Of a DNA stretch of 64,000 nucleotides, positions 9,304 to 19,244 are shown in pieces (the stretch's first letter is position 1; each line of letters starts with the position of its first letter). The stretch spans positions 1-64,000 of the forward strand of contig JAIMBK010000008.1 in the NCBI GenBank assembly GCA_023511535.1, in the 5' to 3' direction. The notes below the pieces were generated by a model. The model ran no database searches. It worked only from the letters and a program-made list of their open reading frames with translations, and was not told where the DNA came from. The stretch is from Armatimonadota bacterium. GTDB taxonomy: Bacteria; Bacillota; Desulfotomaculia; Desulfotomaculales; Nap2-2B. A program made the translations under genes and the position numbers.

Positions 9304-9504
9304 GTGCGTTTTGATTTCTGGCGCGGGATCATCGCGGGGAGTCTGCTTGGTGCCTTGTTCAGCATGCTGGTGGGTAAACCGGTCCGCAAACCGAAGGAAA
9401 AAAAGAGGACCCTCTGGGGGAGAATCAAAAGGCAGCGGCCGGGAACAAGAACGCAGCGGTTTTTAAGGGGGGTAACCAGAACCGTTGGTGGGATGCTCAA
9501 ATAG
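9304..9504 (+). CDS. Small membrane-anchored protein, basic C-terminus
   Basis: 66 aa: MRFDFWRGIIAGSLLGALFSMLVGKP..., followed by a terminator. Confidence 0.7.
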   Translation: MRFDFWRGIIAGSLLGALFSMLVGKPVRKPKEKKRTLWGRIKRQRPGTRTQRFLRGVTRTVGGMLK

Positions 9505-9530
9505 AGGAAAGGCGGCTCTTTCCTCTATTT
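9499..9530 (+). terminator. Rho-independent terminator
   Basis: AAATAGAGGAAAG gcggct CTTTCCTCTATTT, perfect 13-bp stem, then T-rich. Confidence 0.85.
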
Positions 9531-9544
9531 TCTTGTTCTTTTGC

Positions 9545-9574
9545 TTGACGGCGGCGCGGTGTTTTTTGTATAAT
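9545..9574 (+). promoter_or_regulatory. SigA-type promoter of alaS
   Basis: TTGACG, 18 nt, TATAAT. Confidence 0.75.
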
Positions 9575-9680
9575 TACACCAAAAATCAAGTCTTTTAAGG
9601 CAGCTAAAAGACGGGTTTTCAGCAGCCGGCGACGGGTGTTCGGGGGGCCGGTTTTATGTTTGGAGGGTAACGTACAGGTG

Positions 9681-12317
9681 ATGACCGGGAGAGAGATTAG
9701 AGAAAATTTTTTGCAATTTTTTGAGCAGCGGGGCCACCGCCGGTTGCCCAGCGCTTCCTTAATTCCCCGCAACGATCCCAGCATTCTTTGGACGGCGGCG
9801 GGGATGGTGCCCTTTAAACCTTATTTTACGGGGGCCGCCAGGCCCGATTTTTTGCGCGTGACCACCTGTCAAAAGTGCCTGCGTACGCCGGATATCGAGT
9901 CGGTGGGCTTAACCTCTCGACACCACACTTTTTTTGAAATGTTAGGAAATTTTTCCTTCGGAGATTACTTTAAGGAAGAAGCCATTCCCTGGGCCTGGGA
10001 GTTCGTGACCGGCGTTTTAAAAATAGATCCCCAAAAATTATGGGTAAGCATTTACCTGGATGACGACGAGGCTTTCGAGATCTGGCGCCGGAAGGCCGGC
10101 GTGGCCCAAAGCCGCATTGTGCGTATGGGGAAAGATACAAACTTCTGGGAAATCGGGGTGGGCCCCTGCGGACCCTGTTCGGAAATTTACGTCGATCTGG
10201 GCGAAGAGCGCGGCTGCGGGCTGGATACCTGCGGCGTGGGCTGCGATTGCGACCGTTTTCTGGAAATCTGGAACCTGGTTTTCATTCAGTTTTTCCGGGA
10301 CGAAGCCGGCAACTACACCCCGTTGAAACAAAAGGGGATTGACACGGGGATGGGCCTGGAGCGGGTGGCCTCCGTCCTGCAGAACGTGCCGACCAACTTC
10401 GATACCGATCTTTTCCGGGAGATTATGGATTACACCGCCGGTCTGGCCGGCGTCCGGTACGGCGTCGACCAGGGCACGGACCGCGCGTTGAAGGTGATCG
10501 CCGACCACGGCCGGGCCGTTACTTTTGCCGTGGCGGACGGCGCCCTGCCCTCCAACGAGGGGCGGGGGTACGTTTTAAGGCGCATTTTGCGCCGGGCCGT
10601 GCGTTTCGGGCGCAAGCTGGGGATTACGGAGCCTTTCCTGCACCGGGTGGCGGAGGCGATCGTGAGGCAGATGAGCGGCGCTTACCCCGAACTGGCGGCC
10701 AACGCGGAACACGTTTACCGGGTCGTCCGGACCGAAGAAACCCGCTTTTTAGAAACGGTTGCCCAGGGGATGGAGATCCTGGAAAACATTTTCGCCCGGG
10801 CCGGCGAGGCCGGGCGGGCCGTGATCGAAGGCGCCGACGCCTTCCGTTTGTACGACACTTACGGTTTTCCCCTGGAACTGACCAAAGAAATCGCCGCCGA
10901 AAGGGGCTTTACGGTAGACGAAGCGGGGTTTGCCGCGGCCATGGCGGAGCAGCGGGAGCGGGCGCGCAAATCCCGGCAGGAAATCGAATACCTTTCTGAG
11001 GACGCCGCTTTTTACCAGACTATCCGGGAACAGTTTGGCGAGACGAAGTTTGTCGGCTACACTGACCTGGAGGCAAAGGGCCGGATCCTTTTCTTAAGCA
11101 AGGGCGGCCGGCGGGTAAAAGAGGCGGCGGCCGGGGAGAAAGTGGAATTTATCTGTGACGTTACCCCCTGCTACGCCGAGTCCGGCGGGCAGGTGGCCGA
11201 CCGCGCCCACGGGCAAACCCGGGAAGCCGAAGTGACGGTGGAGAACGTCGTCAAGCCCGTGGAAGGGATTTACCTGCATAGCGGCAAAGTGGAAAGCGGC
11301 GCGCTCCGGGAAAATGACGAGGTTTTGCTGCGGGTGGACGCCGGGCGGAGGCGCGCGACCGCCCGCAACCACTCCGCCACGCATCTTCTGCACAAGGCTT
11401 TAAAAGAGGTGCTGGGGGAGCACGTCAACCAGGCCGGTTCACTGGTGGAGCCGGGGCGCCTGCGTTTTGACTTTACCCACCTGGGCGCCGTTTCGCCGGA
11501 AGAATTGCGCCGGGTGGAGCAACTGGTTAACGATGTTGTGTTGGCTAACCTGCCCGTGGAAACATTTTACACCTCGCTGGAAGAGGCCCGGCAAATGGGC
11601 GCCGCCGCCCTGTTTGAAGAAAAATACGCGCAGACGGTGCGCGTGGTCAAAATGGGCGATTTCAGCCTGGAGCTTTGCGGCGGCACCCACGTCCGGTCGA
11701 CGGGTGAGATCGGCCTGTTCAAATTGACAGGCGAGAGCAGCATCGGGACCGGCCTGCGCCGCGTGGAAGCGGTCACCGGTCAGGGGGCGCTGGCCTTTGT
11801 CAACGCCCTGGAGGATCAGCTTACCGAAATCAGCTCCCTGTTCAAAACGAGTCCGGCGGAGCTGATCCCGCGGGCGGAGGGCCTGCTGGGCGAAATCAAG
11901 GAACTGGAGCGGGAAAACGAGAGCCTGCGCGCCCGCCTGAACCGTTACGAAGTGCAATTCCTGCTCAACCAGGTCAGGGATTTAAACGGCATTAAATTTC
12001 TGGCTGCCCGCACGGAAGCTTCCGACATGGACGGCTTAAGGGCAATGGTCGATTTATTGCGGGAGCAGATCCGCTCCGGGGTAATCGTTTTGGGCAGCAG
12101 GGTGAACGACCGGGTCAACCTGGTGGCGGCGGTGACCAGGGACCTGCTTCCGCAGGGGCTGCACGCGGGGAAATTGATCAAAGAGGTTGCCGCCGTGGTA
12201 GGCGGGGGCGGCGGGGGCAGGCCGGAAATGGCCCAGGCCGGGGGAAAAAATCCCGCCCGCCTGCAGGAAGCCCTGGATAAGGCCTATGCGGTGGCGGAAA
12301 AACAATTACACCAGTAA
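9681..12317 (+). CDS. alaS: Alanyl-tRNA synthetase
   Basis: FLQFFEQRGHRRLPSASLIPRNDPSILWTAAGMVPFKPYF; HSATHLLH; CGGTHV. Confidence 0.98.
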   Translation: MTGREIRENFLQFFEQRGHRRLPSASLIPRNDPSILWTAAGMVPFKPYFTGAARPDFLRVTTCQKCLRTPDIESVGLTSRHHTFFEMLGNFSFGDYFKEEAIPWAWEFVTGVLKIDPQKLWVSIYLDDDEAFEIWRRKAGVAQSRIVRMGKDTNFWEIGVGPCGPCSEIYVDLGEERGCGLDTCGVGCDCDRFLEIWNLVFIQFFRDEAGNYTPLKQKGIDTGMGLERVASVLQNVPTNFDTDLFREIMDYTAGLAGVRYGVDQGTDRALKVIADHGRAVTFAVADGALPSNEGRGYVLRRILRRAVRFGRKLGITEPFLHRVAEAIVRQMSGAYPELAANAEHVYRVVRTEETRFLETVAQGMEILENIFARAGEAGRAVIEGADAFRLYDTYGFPLELTKEIAAERGFTVDEAGFAAAMAEQRERARKSRQEIEYLSEDAAFYQTIREQFGETKFVGYTDLEAKGRILFLSKGGRRVKEAAAGEKVEFICDVTPCYAESGGQVADRAHGQTREAEVTVENVVKPVEGIYLHSGKVESGALRENDEVLLRVDAGRRRATARNHSATHLLHKALKEVLGEHVNQAGSLVEPGRLRFDFTHLGAVSPEELRRVEQLVNDVVLANLPVETFYTSLEEARQMGAAALFEEKYAQTVRVVKMGDFSLELCGGTHVRSTGEIGLFKLTGESSIGTGLRRVEAVTGQGALAFVNALEDQLTEISSLFKTSPAELIPRAEGLLGEIKELERENESLRARLNRYEVQFLLNQVRDLNGIKFLAARTEASDMDGLRAMVDLLREQIRSGVIVLGSRVNDRVNLVAAVTRDLLPQGLHAGKLIKEVAAVVGGGGGGRPEMAQAGGKNPARLQEALDKAYAVAEKQLHQ

Positions 12318-12323
12318 TAATAA

Positions 12324-12344
12324 GTTAAGTGCCAGGCACTTAAC
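12324..12344. repeat. Palindrome GTTAAGTGCC-A-GGCACTTAAC
   Basis: Perfect 10-bp arms; related copy at 20796-20811. Confidence 0.85.
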
Positions 12345-12434
12345 ACTTATTGGGATTGGCGAAGGTTTTATTGCTGGATCGCGTGGAGCCAGGGCGTGTC
12401 TCGTGTCCCGGCTTAAGATAGGAGGTTGGGGATC

Positions 12435-12704
12435 GTGGAAAACAGGCCTTTCGACCACACCGTAATGTTTAAAAGGAAGGCTGAGGAAGCAGACAGCGTC
12501 AGGGAAATACTGCTGACCGTATATGCTGCGCTGAGGGAAAGAGGCTATAACCCCATCAATCAGCTTGTCGGCTACCTCCTGTCCGGCGACCCGGCGTACA
12601 TCACCAGCCACAACAACGCCCGCAACCTGATCCGGCGGATCGAGCGCGACGAGATTTTGGAAGAACTGGTGAGGAATTATTTGGAAGGTGCAGAGAAACC
12701 CTGA
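12435..12704 (+). CDS. ireB: IreB family regulatory phosphoprotein (DUF965)
   Basis: [50 protein letters not shown]. Confidence 0.93.
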   Translation: MENRPFDHTVMFKRKAEEADSVREILLTVYAALRERGYNPINQLVGYLLSGDPAYITSHNNARNLIRRIERDEILEELVRNYLEGAEKP

Positions 12705-12705
12705 A

Positions 12706-13653
12706 ATGGAATACCGCCTGCTGGGGAAAACGGGCCTCCTGGTTTCCCGCCTTTGTTTCGGCGCTTTAACCATCGGCCCCCTGCAGGCCAACCTGTCCGT
12801 TTCCCGGGGAGCGAAGGTTATCCGGCACGCGTTGGAAGCCGGAATTAATTTTATTGATACGGCGGAACTTTACGGAACCTACGCACACATCCGGGAAGGC
12901 CTCAAAGGGTTCCCCGGGCGGGTCGTGATTGCCTCCCGGTCTTATGCATCTACCCGCGCCGGAATGCGCAACAGTCTTGAACTGGCGCTGGACTCTTTAC
13001 ACAGGGATTACATCGATATTTTTTTGCTCCACGAGCAGGAATCTTTTTTTACCATCAAAGGCCACTGGGAGGCCGTCGAATACCTGCTGGAGGCAAAGGA
13101 GCAGGGACTGGTCCGGGCCGTCGGGATCTCCACCCATTCCGTAGAGGCCGTCCGGGCGGCCGCCCTGATTCCCGAGTTCGACGTCATTCAACCGATCATT
13201 AACGTAGCGGGAATCGGGATTAAGGGCGGGGGCCGGACCGAGATGCTGGCGGCGATCCGGGAAGCGGCTGCTTTGGGCAAGGGTCTTTACGGGATGAAGG
13301 CTTTGGGCGGCGGAAACCTTTTGGAAAGAGTCCCGGAGGCCTTAAATTTTGCGCTGGGGATTGCGGAGTTGGCGGCAATTGCCGTCGGCATGGCCACTTT
13401 GGCGGAAGTGGATTATAACGTAAACTTTTTTTGCCGCCGGCAGGTTCCGGAGGAAATTTGCCGGGAGGTCGGCAGGAAGAAAAGAACCCTGCTGATCGAA
13501 GACTGGTGCGCGGGGTGCGGACGCTGCGTGGAACGCTGCACCGCCGGAGCGCTTGCCCTGGTTGACGGCAAAGCCCGGGTGGACCCCGGGAAATGCCGGT
13601 TATGCGGGTACTGCGGGAGCGTTTGCCCGGAGTTTTGCATAAAGATTATTTGA
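12706..13653 (+). CDS. Aldo/keto reductase with C-terminal 2x[4Fe-4S] ferredoxin domain
   Basis: YRLLGKTGLLVSRLCFG..INFIDTAELYGTY; C-terminal CAGCGRCVERC...CRLCGYCGSVCP. Confidence 0.9.
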   Translation: MEYRLLGKTGLLVSRLCFGALTIGPLQANLSVSRGAKVIRHALEAGINFIDTAELYGTYAHIREGLKGFPGRVVIASRSYASTRAGMRNSLELALDSLHRDYIDIFLLHEQESFFTIKGHWEAVEYLLEAKEQGLVRAVGISTHSVEAVRAAALIPEFDVIQPIINVAGIGIKGGGRTEMLAAIREAAALGKGLYGMKALGGGNLLERVPEALNFALGIAELAAIAVGMATLAEVDYNVNFFCRRQVPEEICREVGRKKRTLLIEDWCAGCGRCVERCTAGALALVDGKARVDPGKCRLCGYCGSVCPEFCIKII

Positions 13654-13676
13654 GGCTGATCTTTCCGGAGCGGGGT

Positions 13677-14117
13677 ATGCGTGTATTAGGACTGGATTTA
13701 GGGGATAAAACTATTGGCGTGGCGGTAAGTGATCCCTCGGGCCTGATCGCCCAGGGGATCGGGGTGATTGACCGCGCAGGTGAGGATCAGGACCTGGAAA
13801 AAATTAAAGCAATCGCCGATCAGTATGCCGTCCGGTTAATCGTGATCGGACTGCCCTGGAACATGAGCGGAACGCTGGGCGAGCAGGGAAAAAAGGTCCT
13901 GGCTTTTGCGAAGAAACTGGAAAGAGCAACCGGTTTGCAGGTGCAGACCTGGGACGAAAGGTTAACGACGGTGGCTGCGGAGAAAGCGTTGTTAAGCGCC
14001 GACCTGACCCGGGCCCGGCGCAAAAAAGTAATCGACAAAGTAGCCGCCGCCCTGATCCTGCAAAATTTCCTGGATGCCAGAAGAAATACCCTGAGCGGTA
14101 ACAACCGGCAAAAATGA
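13677..14117 (+). CDS. ruvX: Holliday junction resolvase-like RuvX (YqgF)
   Basis: MRVLGLDLGDKTIGVAVSDPSG; VIGLPWNMSGT; WDERLTT. Confidence 0.95.
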   Translation: MRVLGLDLGDKTIGVAVSDPSGLIAQGIGVIDRAGEDQDLEKIKAIADQYAVRLIVIGLPWNMSGTLGEQGKKVLAFAKKLERATGLQVQTWDERLTTVAAEKALLSADLTRARRKKVIDKVAAALILQNFLDARRNTLSGNNRQK

Positions 14118-14184
14118 CATTGACAAAGGCGGGGCGGGTAAGATAGAATAGGCACATCCTTTGGAGAAGAGAGGTGATTTGCAC

Positions 14185-14484
14185 ATGTCCAGACACAACC
14201 ACGAGGAAGGCATTGACGAGTCCCCGGAAGTTTTGACCTTGATTGATGAAGACGGAGAAGAACAGGACTTTGCCATTCTCGACATAGTCGAACTGGAAGG
14301 TTCCCGTTACGCCATCCTGCTTCCCCTCGACGAAGAAGGAGAAGAGGAAGACGAGGGCGAGGCCATTATCTTGAAGTACGCTAAAGATGAAGAAGGCAAC
14401 GAAATTCTAACCGATATTGAAGACGATGAGGAATGGGAACGGGTGGCCGACGCGTGGGAGGAAATGATTATCGAGGAAAAGTAA
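14185..14484 (+). CDS. DUF1292 family protein
   Basis: Acidic protein VLTLIDEDGEEQDFAILDIVELEGSRYAILLP in the canonical alaS-ireB-ruvX context. Confidence 0.88.
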   Translation: MSRHNHEEGIDESPEVLTLIDEDGEEQDFAILDIVELEGSRYAILLPLDEEGEEEDEGEAIILKYAKDEEGNEILTDIEDDEEWERVADAWEEMIIEEK

Positions 14485-14557
14485 AACCTTGAAAAGATGG
14501 AAAAGCTGGTGACGGAAGGACCTTAAAACACCGGCTTTTTTATTAAGGGGAAAGACA

Positions 14558-16147
14558 ATGAAGCCGCGGTACTGGATTGCCCTCTTGATTGCCGGAATAT
14601 TGCTCGGGGGTACCGCCGTTTTGGGCGCGACCTTCTGGTGGTCCGGGCGCGACACAGTGATTGAAGGCGTCAAGATCCGGGAAATAGAGTTGCGAGGTTT
14701 AAGCAGGGACGACGGAATAGCGGCGATCAAAGAATTAGAAAGGAAGATCCTGGCCGGGCCGGTAATTTTCAGGTGCCAGGAGAAAACCTGGGAGTTGCCG
14801 CTAAGCGAAGTGGATTTTCATCTGGATGCCGAAGCGATGATGGACGCTGCGCTCCGGTTAGGCAGGGAAGGTTCGTTTTTCCAGCAGTGGCAGCAAAGGA
14901 GCCGGATTAAACAACAGGGTTATGAACTGCCCCTGGTGATCAATTTAAATAAAAAGAAATTTACCCAGAAAATAACGGATTTGACGGCCGGGCTGGGCTA
15001 TCCCGCGGAAGACGCGTCTTTCCGGATTACCGGTGACGATCGCATTGAGGTCGTTCCCGGCAAAGACGGGTTGCAGGTGGATGCGGAGGATGCCTGCCGG
15101 GAACTGCTGGATCAGCTGGGGAAGGGCGGAACCAGGCCGCAAATCCATTTAAAACTGGCGCCGGTCAAACCCCGCCGGACCACCGAAGCTGTTGCCGCCA
15201 TGGGCTTAAAGGGCTTGCTTTCCTCGTATACGACGGCTTTCGACCCCACGAACGGAGGAAGAACTTATAACATCCGCGTCGCCGCCGCCGCTCTGGATGG
15301 ATTGCTGGTGCCGCCGGGGCAGGAGGTTTCTTTCAACGAAGTGGTGGGGCCGCGGAGTTCGGACGCCGGTTATAAGAACGCCAAAGTGATTGTCAACAAT
15401 GAATTTGTCGAAGGGATCGGCGGGGGCGTCTGCCAGGTCAGCAGCACCCTCTATAACGCCATTTTGCTCGCCAACCTGGAAATCCTCGACCGGACCAACC
15501 ATTCCCTGCCGGTTTCCTACGTTCCCATCGGCAGGGACGCCACTGTAGTTTACGGCGCCATCGATTTGAAATTCCGGAACAATACAGAAAGTTATATCTA
15601 CGTCCGGTCGGCGGTCAAGGGGGGGCAGCTGACTTTTAAAGTGTACGGAAATACCGACTATAAAGTACCCGTCACCATCCGGACAAAGATTATTAAGGAA
15701 ATGGAGCCGGAGGTCGTCTATCAAAAAGATCCCCTCCTCGAAAAAGGGGAGCAGGTGGTTAAACAAGAGGGCGCGAAGGGTTACCAGGTTGTTGCCGAGC
15801 GGGTTATTTGGGAAAACGGGAAGGCCCGGGTGGAAATGCTGCCGCAAAGCGTTTACCAGCCGGTAGATAAAATTATTGTCCAGGGCGCCAGGGAAGAAAA
15901 AGAAGTGCCGGTCTTTTTACCCCCCGGAGCAGACGATCAAAAACAACCTCCGGAAGAAAAACAACCTCCGGGCGAAAAACAACCCTCAGGCGAAAAACAG
16001 CCTCCGGACGAAAAACAGCCTCCGGCTGAAACGCTGATCATCCCGCCCGCAGGGGATAAAGAACCGGAACCCAAAGCAGCCGCCGGAGGAAAAAACCCGG
16101 CGGAAAAAGAAACAAACGACAAAAAGACTACTCAACAGCCCTCTTAA
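14558..16147 (+). CDS. VanW family protein with putative peptidoglycan-binding N-terminal part
   Basis: N-terminal TM; NEVVGPRSSDAGYKNAKVIVNNEFVEGIGGGVCQVSSTLYNAILLANLEI is VanW signature. Confidence 0.9.
   Translation: MKPRYWIALLIAGILLGGTAVLGATFWWSGRDTVIEGVKIREIELRGLSRDDGIAAIKELERKILAGPVIFRCQEKTWELPLSEVDFHLDAEAMMDAALRLGREGSFFQQWQQRSRIKQQGYELPLVINLNKKKFTQKITDLTAGLGYPAEDASFRITGDDRIEVVPGKDGLQVDAEDACRELLDQLGKGGTRPQIHLKLAPVKPRRTTEAVAAMGLKGLLSSYTTAFDPTNGGRTYNIRVAAAALDGLLVPPGQEVSFNEVVGPRSSDAGYKNAKVIVNNEFVEGIGGGVCQVSSTLYNAILLANLEILDRTNHSLPVSYVPIGRDATVVYGAIDLKFRNNTESYIYVRSAVKGGQLTFKVYGNTDYKVPVTIRTKIIKEMEPEVVYQKDPLLEKGEQVVKQEGAKGYQVVAERVIWENGKARVEMLPQSVYQPVDKIIVQGAREEKEVPVFLPPGADDQKQPPEEKQPPGEKQPSGEKQPPDEKQPPAETLIIPPAGDKEPEPKAAAGGKNPAEKETNDKKTTQQPS
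15941..16030 (+). repeat. In-frame 18-bp tandem repeat, 5 units (KQPP.E)
   Basis: aaacaacctccggaagaa and four variants. Confidence 0.9.
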
Positions 16148-16338
16148 TTTATTCTCAATTTTTTGCCGGGCGAAAGGTGTCTTAACGTCCATCCCTCGGA
16201 ATTTTTTCTTCTATCTACCTTACAGATATGGAATGTCAGGGTAGTTCTTTAGCCCGGCTTGAAGACCGGCCAGCCTGCTGCCGGTGAATCATCCTTGTGT
16301 ACTTTGAGCTCTTTGTTTTTTGGGGTTAAATTTAACAG

Positions 16339-17343
16339 GTGAGGTCAGTGAAAAAGAAATCCCTGCTTTTCGCGCTGGCGATCTTGCTTTTACTATTCTG
16401 CTTTCACCAGTTTTACTCCCTGTTTAAACCTCCCGATCAAAAAGGAATAATTACTCTGGTTATCCCTGAAAATGCTTCCAGCCGGGAAGTGAGCAAGATT
16501 TTGCAGGAGCATAATTTGATTAAAAGCCCGCTCATTTTCCGCCTTTATACCCGCTACCGGGGGATAGACGCCCGGCTGAAAGCCGGCGAGTATAGTTTCC
16601 TGGCCCCGGTTTCGCTGCCGGAAATTGTTAACCAGTTAGTGAAAGGGCAGCCGGAAATTGTGAAGGTAACCGTTCCGGAAGGGTTTACCCTCGAACAGAT
16701 CGCCCGGCTCCTGGCGGAAAAAGGGATGGTTGACCAGAAAACGTTTTTGGCGGAGGCGGAGGGGGGAAGCTTCGCTTACTCTTTTCTGGCGGATTTGCCC
16801 GCCGGGCCCCAACGTCTGGAAGGGTACCTTTTTCCGGATACTTATCACCTCAGCAAGAAGATGAATGAGCACGAAATAATCGATCTGATGCTGAAGCGCT
16901 TCCAGCAGGAAATGGAGGCTTTAAATTACGGGGAGCGCGCCGGGCGGGCGGGACTCACGCTGCACGAGGCGGTGATCATCGCTTCCCTGGTGGAAAAGGA
17001 GGCCAAAGTGGATGAGGAACGCCCGGTAATTGCCGGGGTCATTTTCAACCGGCTGCGGGCGGGAATGCCTCTGCAGATCGATGCCACGGTTCAGTACGCC
17101 CTGGGCGGAAATTACCGCCCCCGGTTGTCTTACCAGGATTTAGAGGTTGATTCGCCGTATAACACCTATAAAATAAATGGTCTGCCGCCTACTCCCATCG
17201 CTTCCCCGGGCAGGTCGTCCCTGCTGGCCGCGGTCGCTGCGGAGAACACCGATTACCTGTATTACGTGGCCAAGCCGGACGGCACGCACGCTTTTGCCCG
17301 GACCCTGGCCGAGCATAACGCGAACAAGCGCAGGTACCAATAA
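16339..17343 (+). CDS. mltG: Endolytic transglycosylase MltG (YceG-like)
   Basis: LEGYLFPDTY, ASLVEKEA, GVIFNRL...MPLQIDATVQYALG, SPYNTY, GLPPTPIASPG. Confidence 0.95.
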   Translation: MRSVKKKSLLFALAILLLLFCFHQFYSLFKPPDQKGIITLVIPENASSREVSKILQEHNLIKSPLIFRLYTRYRGIDARLKAGEYSFLAPVSLPEIVNQLVKGQPEIVKVTVPEGFTLEQIARLLAEKGMVDQKTFLAEAEGGSFAYSFLADLPAGPQRLEGYLFPDTYHLSKKMNEHEIIDLMLKRFQQEMEALNYGERAGRAGLTLHEAVIIASLVEKEAKVDEERPVIAGVIFNRLRAGMPLQIDATVQYALGGNYRPRLSYQDLEVDSPYNTYKINGLPPTPIASPGRSSLLAAVAAENTDYLYYVAKPDGTHAFARTLAEHNANKRRYQ

Positions 17344-17390
17344 GCCTTCTCAACGTATAAAGACCGGCCTTTTCCGGCAATTCTGATCTT

Positions 17391-19106
17391 ATGGAGTTTT
17401 TGACGAAAAAGCGGCTGGTGCAAATTTTTTACGTTTTTTGCCTGTTTTTGCTCGGCTTGCTGGTCCACCTGGGCTTTATTCAACTGGTTGAAGGGGAGAA
17501 GTACGCGCTCGGCGCGCTCCAGCGGGAGGCCGTCACCGTCCCTCTGGAGGATTTTTCCCGCGGCCGGATTTTAGACCGCCGCCTGCGCCCGCTGACGCAG
17601 GGCTATCTGGCGAACCGCGTGGCGGTGTTTCCCCAGGCCATTACCGAGCCGGAGCGGGTTGCCCGGGGTCTGGCGGAAATTTTGCACTGCGCTCGGGAAG
17701 ATCTCCGCAAAGAGCTGGAAAAGCCGCAGGTTCTGCCCTACCAAATTTCGGCCCGGCAGGCGGAACTCATCCGCGAACGAAACTGGCCCGGCGTGCTGGT
17801 TGTCCCCGTTCATTTCCGCTACGGGCCAGAGCCGCTGGCCGCCCAGGTCGTGGGGTATTTGGGCCGGGCCGGCACAGCGGAGGAAGCAGCTTCGGCGGGG
17901 AGCGGGGGCTGGGTCGGCAAAACAGGCCTGGAGCGTTATTACGAGCAGGAACTCAAAGCCGCCCGGCCGCAAAGCTACGCCCGGCTTTATACGGACGCCC
18001 GGGGGCAGTGGCTGAAAGGTCTGGGCATAGAGGTAAACCTGAAAAGCCCCGATCCCCGTAGGCAGGACGTGGTAACCACTCTGGACGCGGACGTCCAGCA
18101 GATTGTGGAAAGGGTCATGGACGCGCACGTGCAAAATGGTGCCGTCGTGGTGCTGGACGCGCGCAGCGGGGATATTTTAGCCCTGGCCAGTCGCCCGAAG
18201 TACCACCCCGATCCCCGGGAAATCGGGCGGTACCTGGACGGCAAGCCGGAAGCGCTGCTGGACCAGGGGACGGGTTTATTTGCCCCCGGTTCGCTTTTTA
18301 AAGTGGTGGTTGCGGCGGCGGCGCTGGCGGAAGGGGTGGTCACGCCGGAAACCACTTTTTTCTGCCGGGGGGAAGAGGACCGCCCCGTGCGCTGCTGGTC
18401 CGCTTCCGGGCACGGCGTAATCACTTTCGAGCAGGCTTTCGCCCAGTCCTGCAACCCCGTCTTTGCCCGGGTGGCCCTGGAGCTGGGCGCCGAAAAATTG
18501 ATTGCCTACGCCCGCCTTTTCGGCCTGGACAACCAGCAGATCGCCGGCTATCCCGTTCCATTTAATTTCCGGCAAAGCCTGGACCTGATTGCCGCCCCCA
18601 ATAACCTGATCAACAGCAGTTTGGGCCAGGGACCCGTCCTGGCCACGCCGGTGCAAATTGCCGCCATGCTGAACACTATCGTGAATGACGGCCGGTACCT
18701 TCCGCCGCGCCTGGTGAAAGAAGTGCGCACCGGCGACGGAAAGGTGGTGCGCGAAATTGCCCCCGGACCCGCCCGCCGGGCGATTTCCCCGGAAGTGGCG
18801 CGGCAGCTGCAAAAGATGCTGGCCCGGGTGACGACGGAAGGGATCGGCCGCCAGGCTTTCTTGCCGGGCGGCGGCAGTGCCGGCAAAACCGGGTCCGCCC
18901 AGGTGGGGAACGGTTCCGTGAACGCCTGGTTTTGCGGCTACGCCCCCCTGGACAACCCCCGGTACGTGGCGGCAATTTTAGTTAAAAACGGCGCCGGAGG
19001 CAGCCAGACAGCCGCCCCGCTTTTTAAACTCATTCTGGAGCAATTGTTCCAGAATGAGTTTGCTCTGGAGGGCGAGGGAAAGATGGAAAGAAAGATGGAA
19101 AAATAA
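17391..19106 (+). CDS. Penicillin-binding protein (class B transpeptidase)
   Basis: Single N-terminal TM, GSLFKV (SxxK), SCN, GKTGSAQ. Confidence 0.92.
   Translation: MEFLTKKRLVQIFYVFCLFLLGLLVHLGFIQLVEGEKYALGALQREAVTVPLEDFSRGRILDRRLRPLTQGYLANRVAVFPQAITEPERVARGLAEILHCAREDLRKELEKPQVLPYQISARQAELIRERNWPGVLVVPVHFRYGPEPLAAQVVGYLGRAGTAEEAASAGSGGWVGKTGLERYYEQELKAARPQSYARLYTDARGQWLKGLGIEVNLKSPDPRRQDVVTTLDADVQQIVERVMDAHVQNGAVVVLDARSGDILALASRPKYHPDPREIGRYLDGKPEALLDQGTGLFAPGSLFKVVVAAAALAEGVVTPETTFFCRGEEDRPVRCWSASGHGVITFEQAFAQSCNPVFARVALELGAEKLIAYARLFGLDNQQIAGYPVPFNFRQSLDLIAAPNNLINSSLGQGPVLATPVQIAAMLNTIVNDGRYLPPRLVKEVRTGDGKVVREIAPGPARRAISPEVARQLQKMLARVTTEGIGRQAFLPGGGSAGKTGSAQVGNGSVNAWFCGYAPLDNPRYVAAILVKNGAGGSQTAAPLFKLILEQLFQNEFALEGEGKMERKMEK
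19027..19060. repeat. Strong palindrome within 3' end of PBP gene
   Basis: AACTCATTCTGGA gCAATTGt TCCAGAATGAGTT, perfect 13-bp arms. Confidence 0.85.
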
Positions 19107-19244
19107 GTAGCCCGGAAAAAATTTTAGATCAGAGGCCGGTAAAAATTTCGCTGAAGGATATTTACAGCGATAAGGAAGTATAGTATAATAGAATAAAATT
19201 ACCGGCGGGAAGTAAGCCTGTTCAGAAACTGAAGGAGTGAGAAG

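Noticed and set aside
9575-9680. Possible T-box leader for alaS
   Set aside because: Only about 100 nt from the promoter and no recognisable T-box sequence (UGGN) or specifier architecture.
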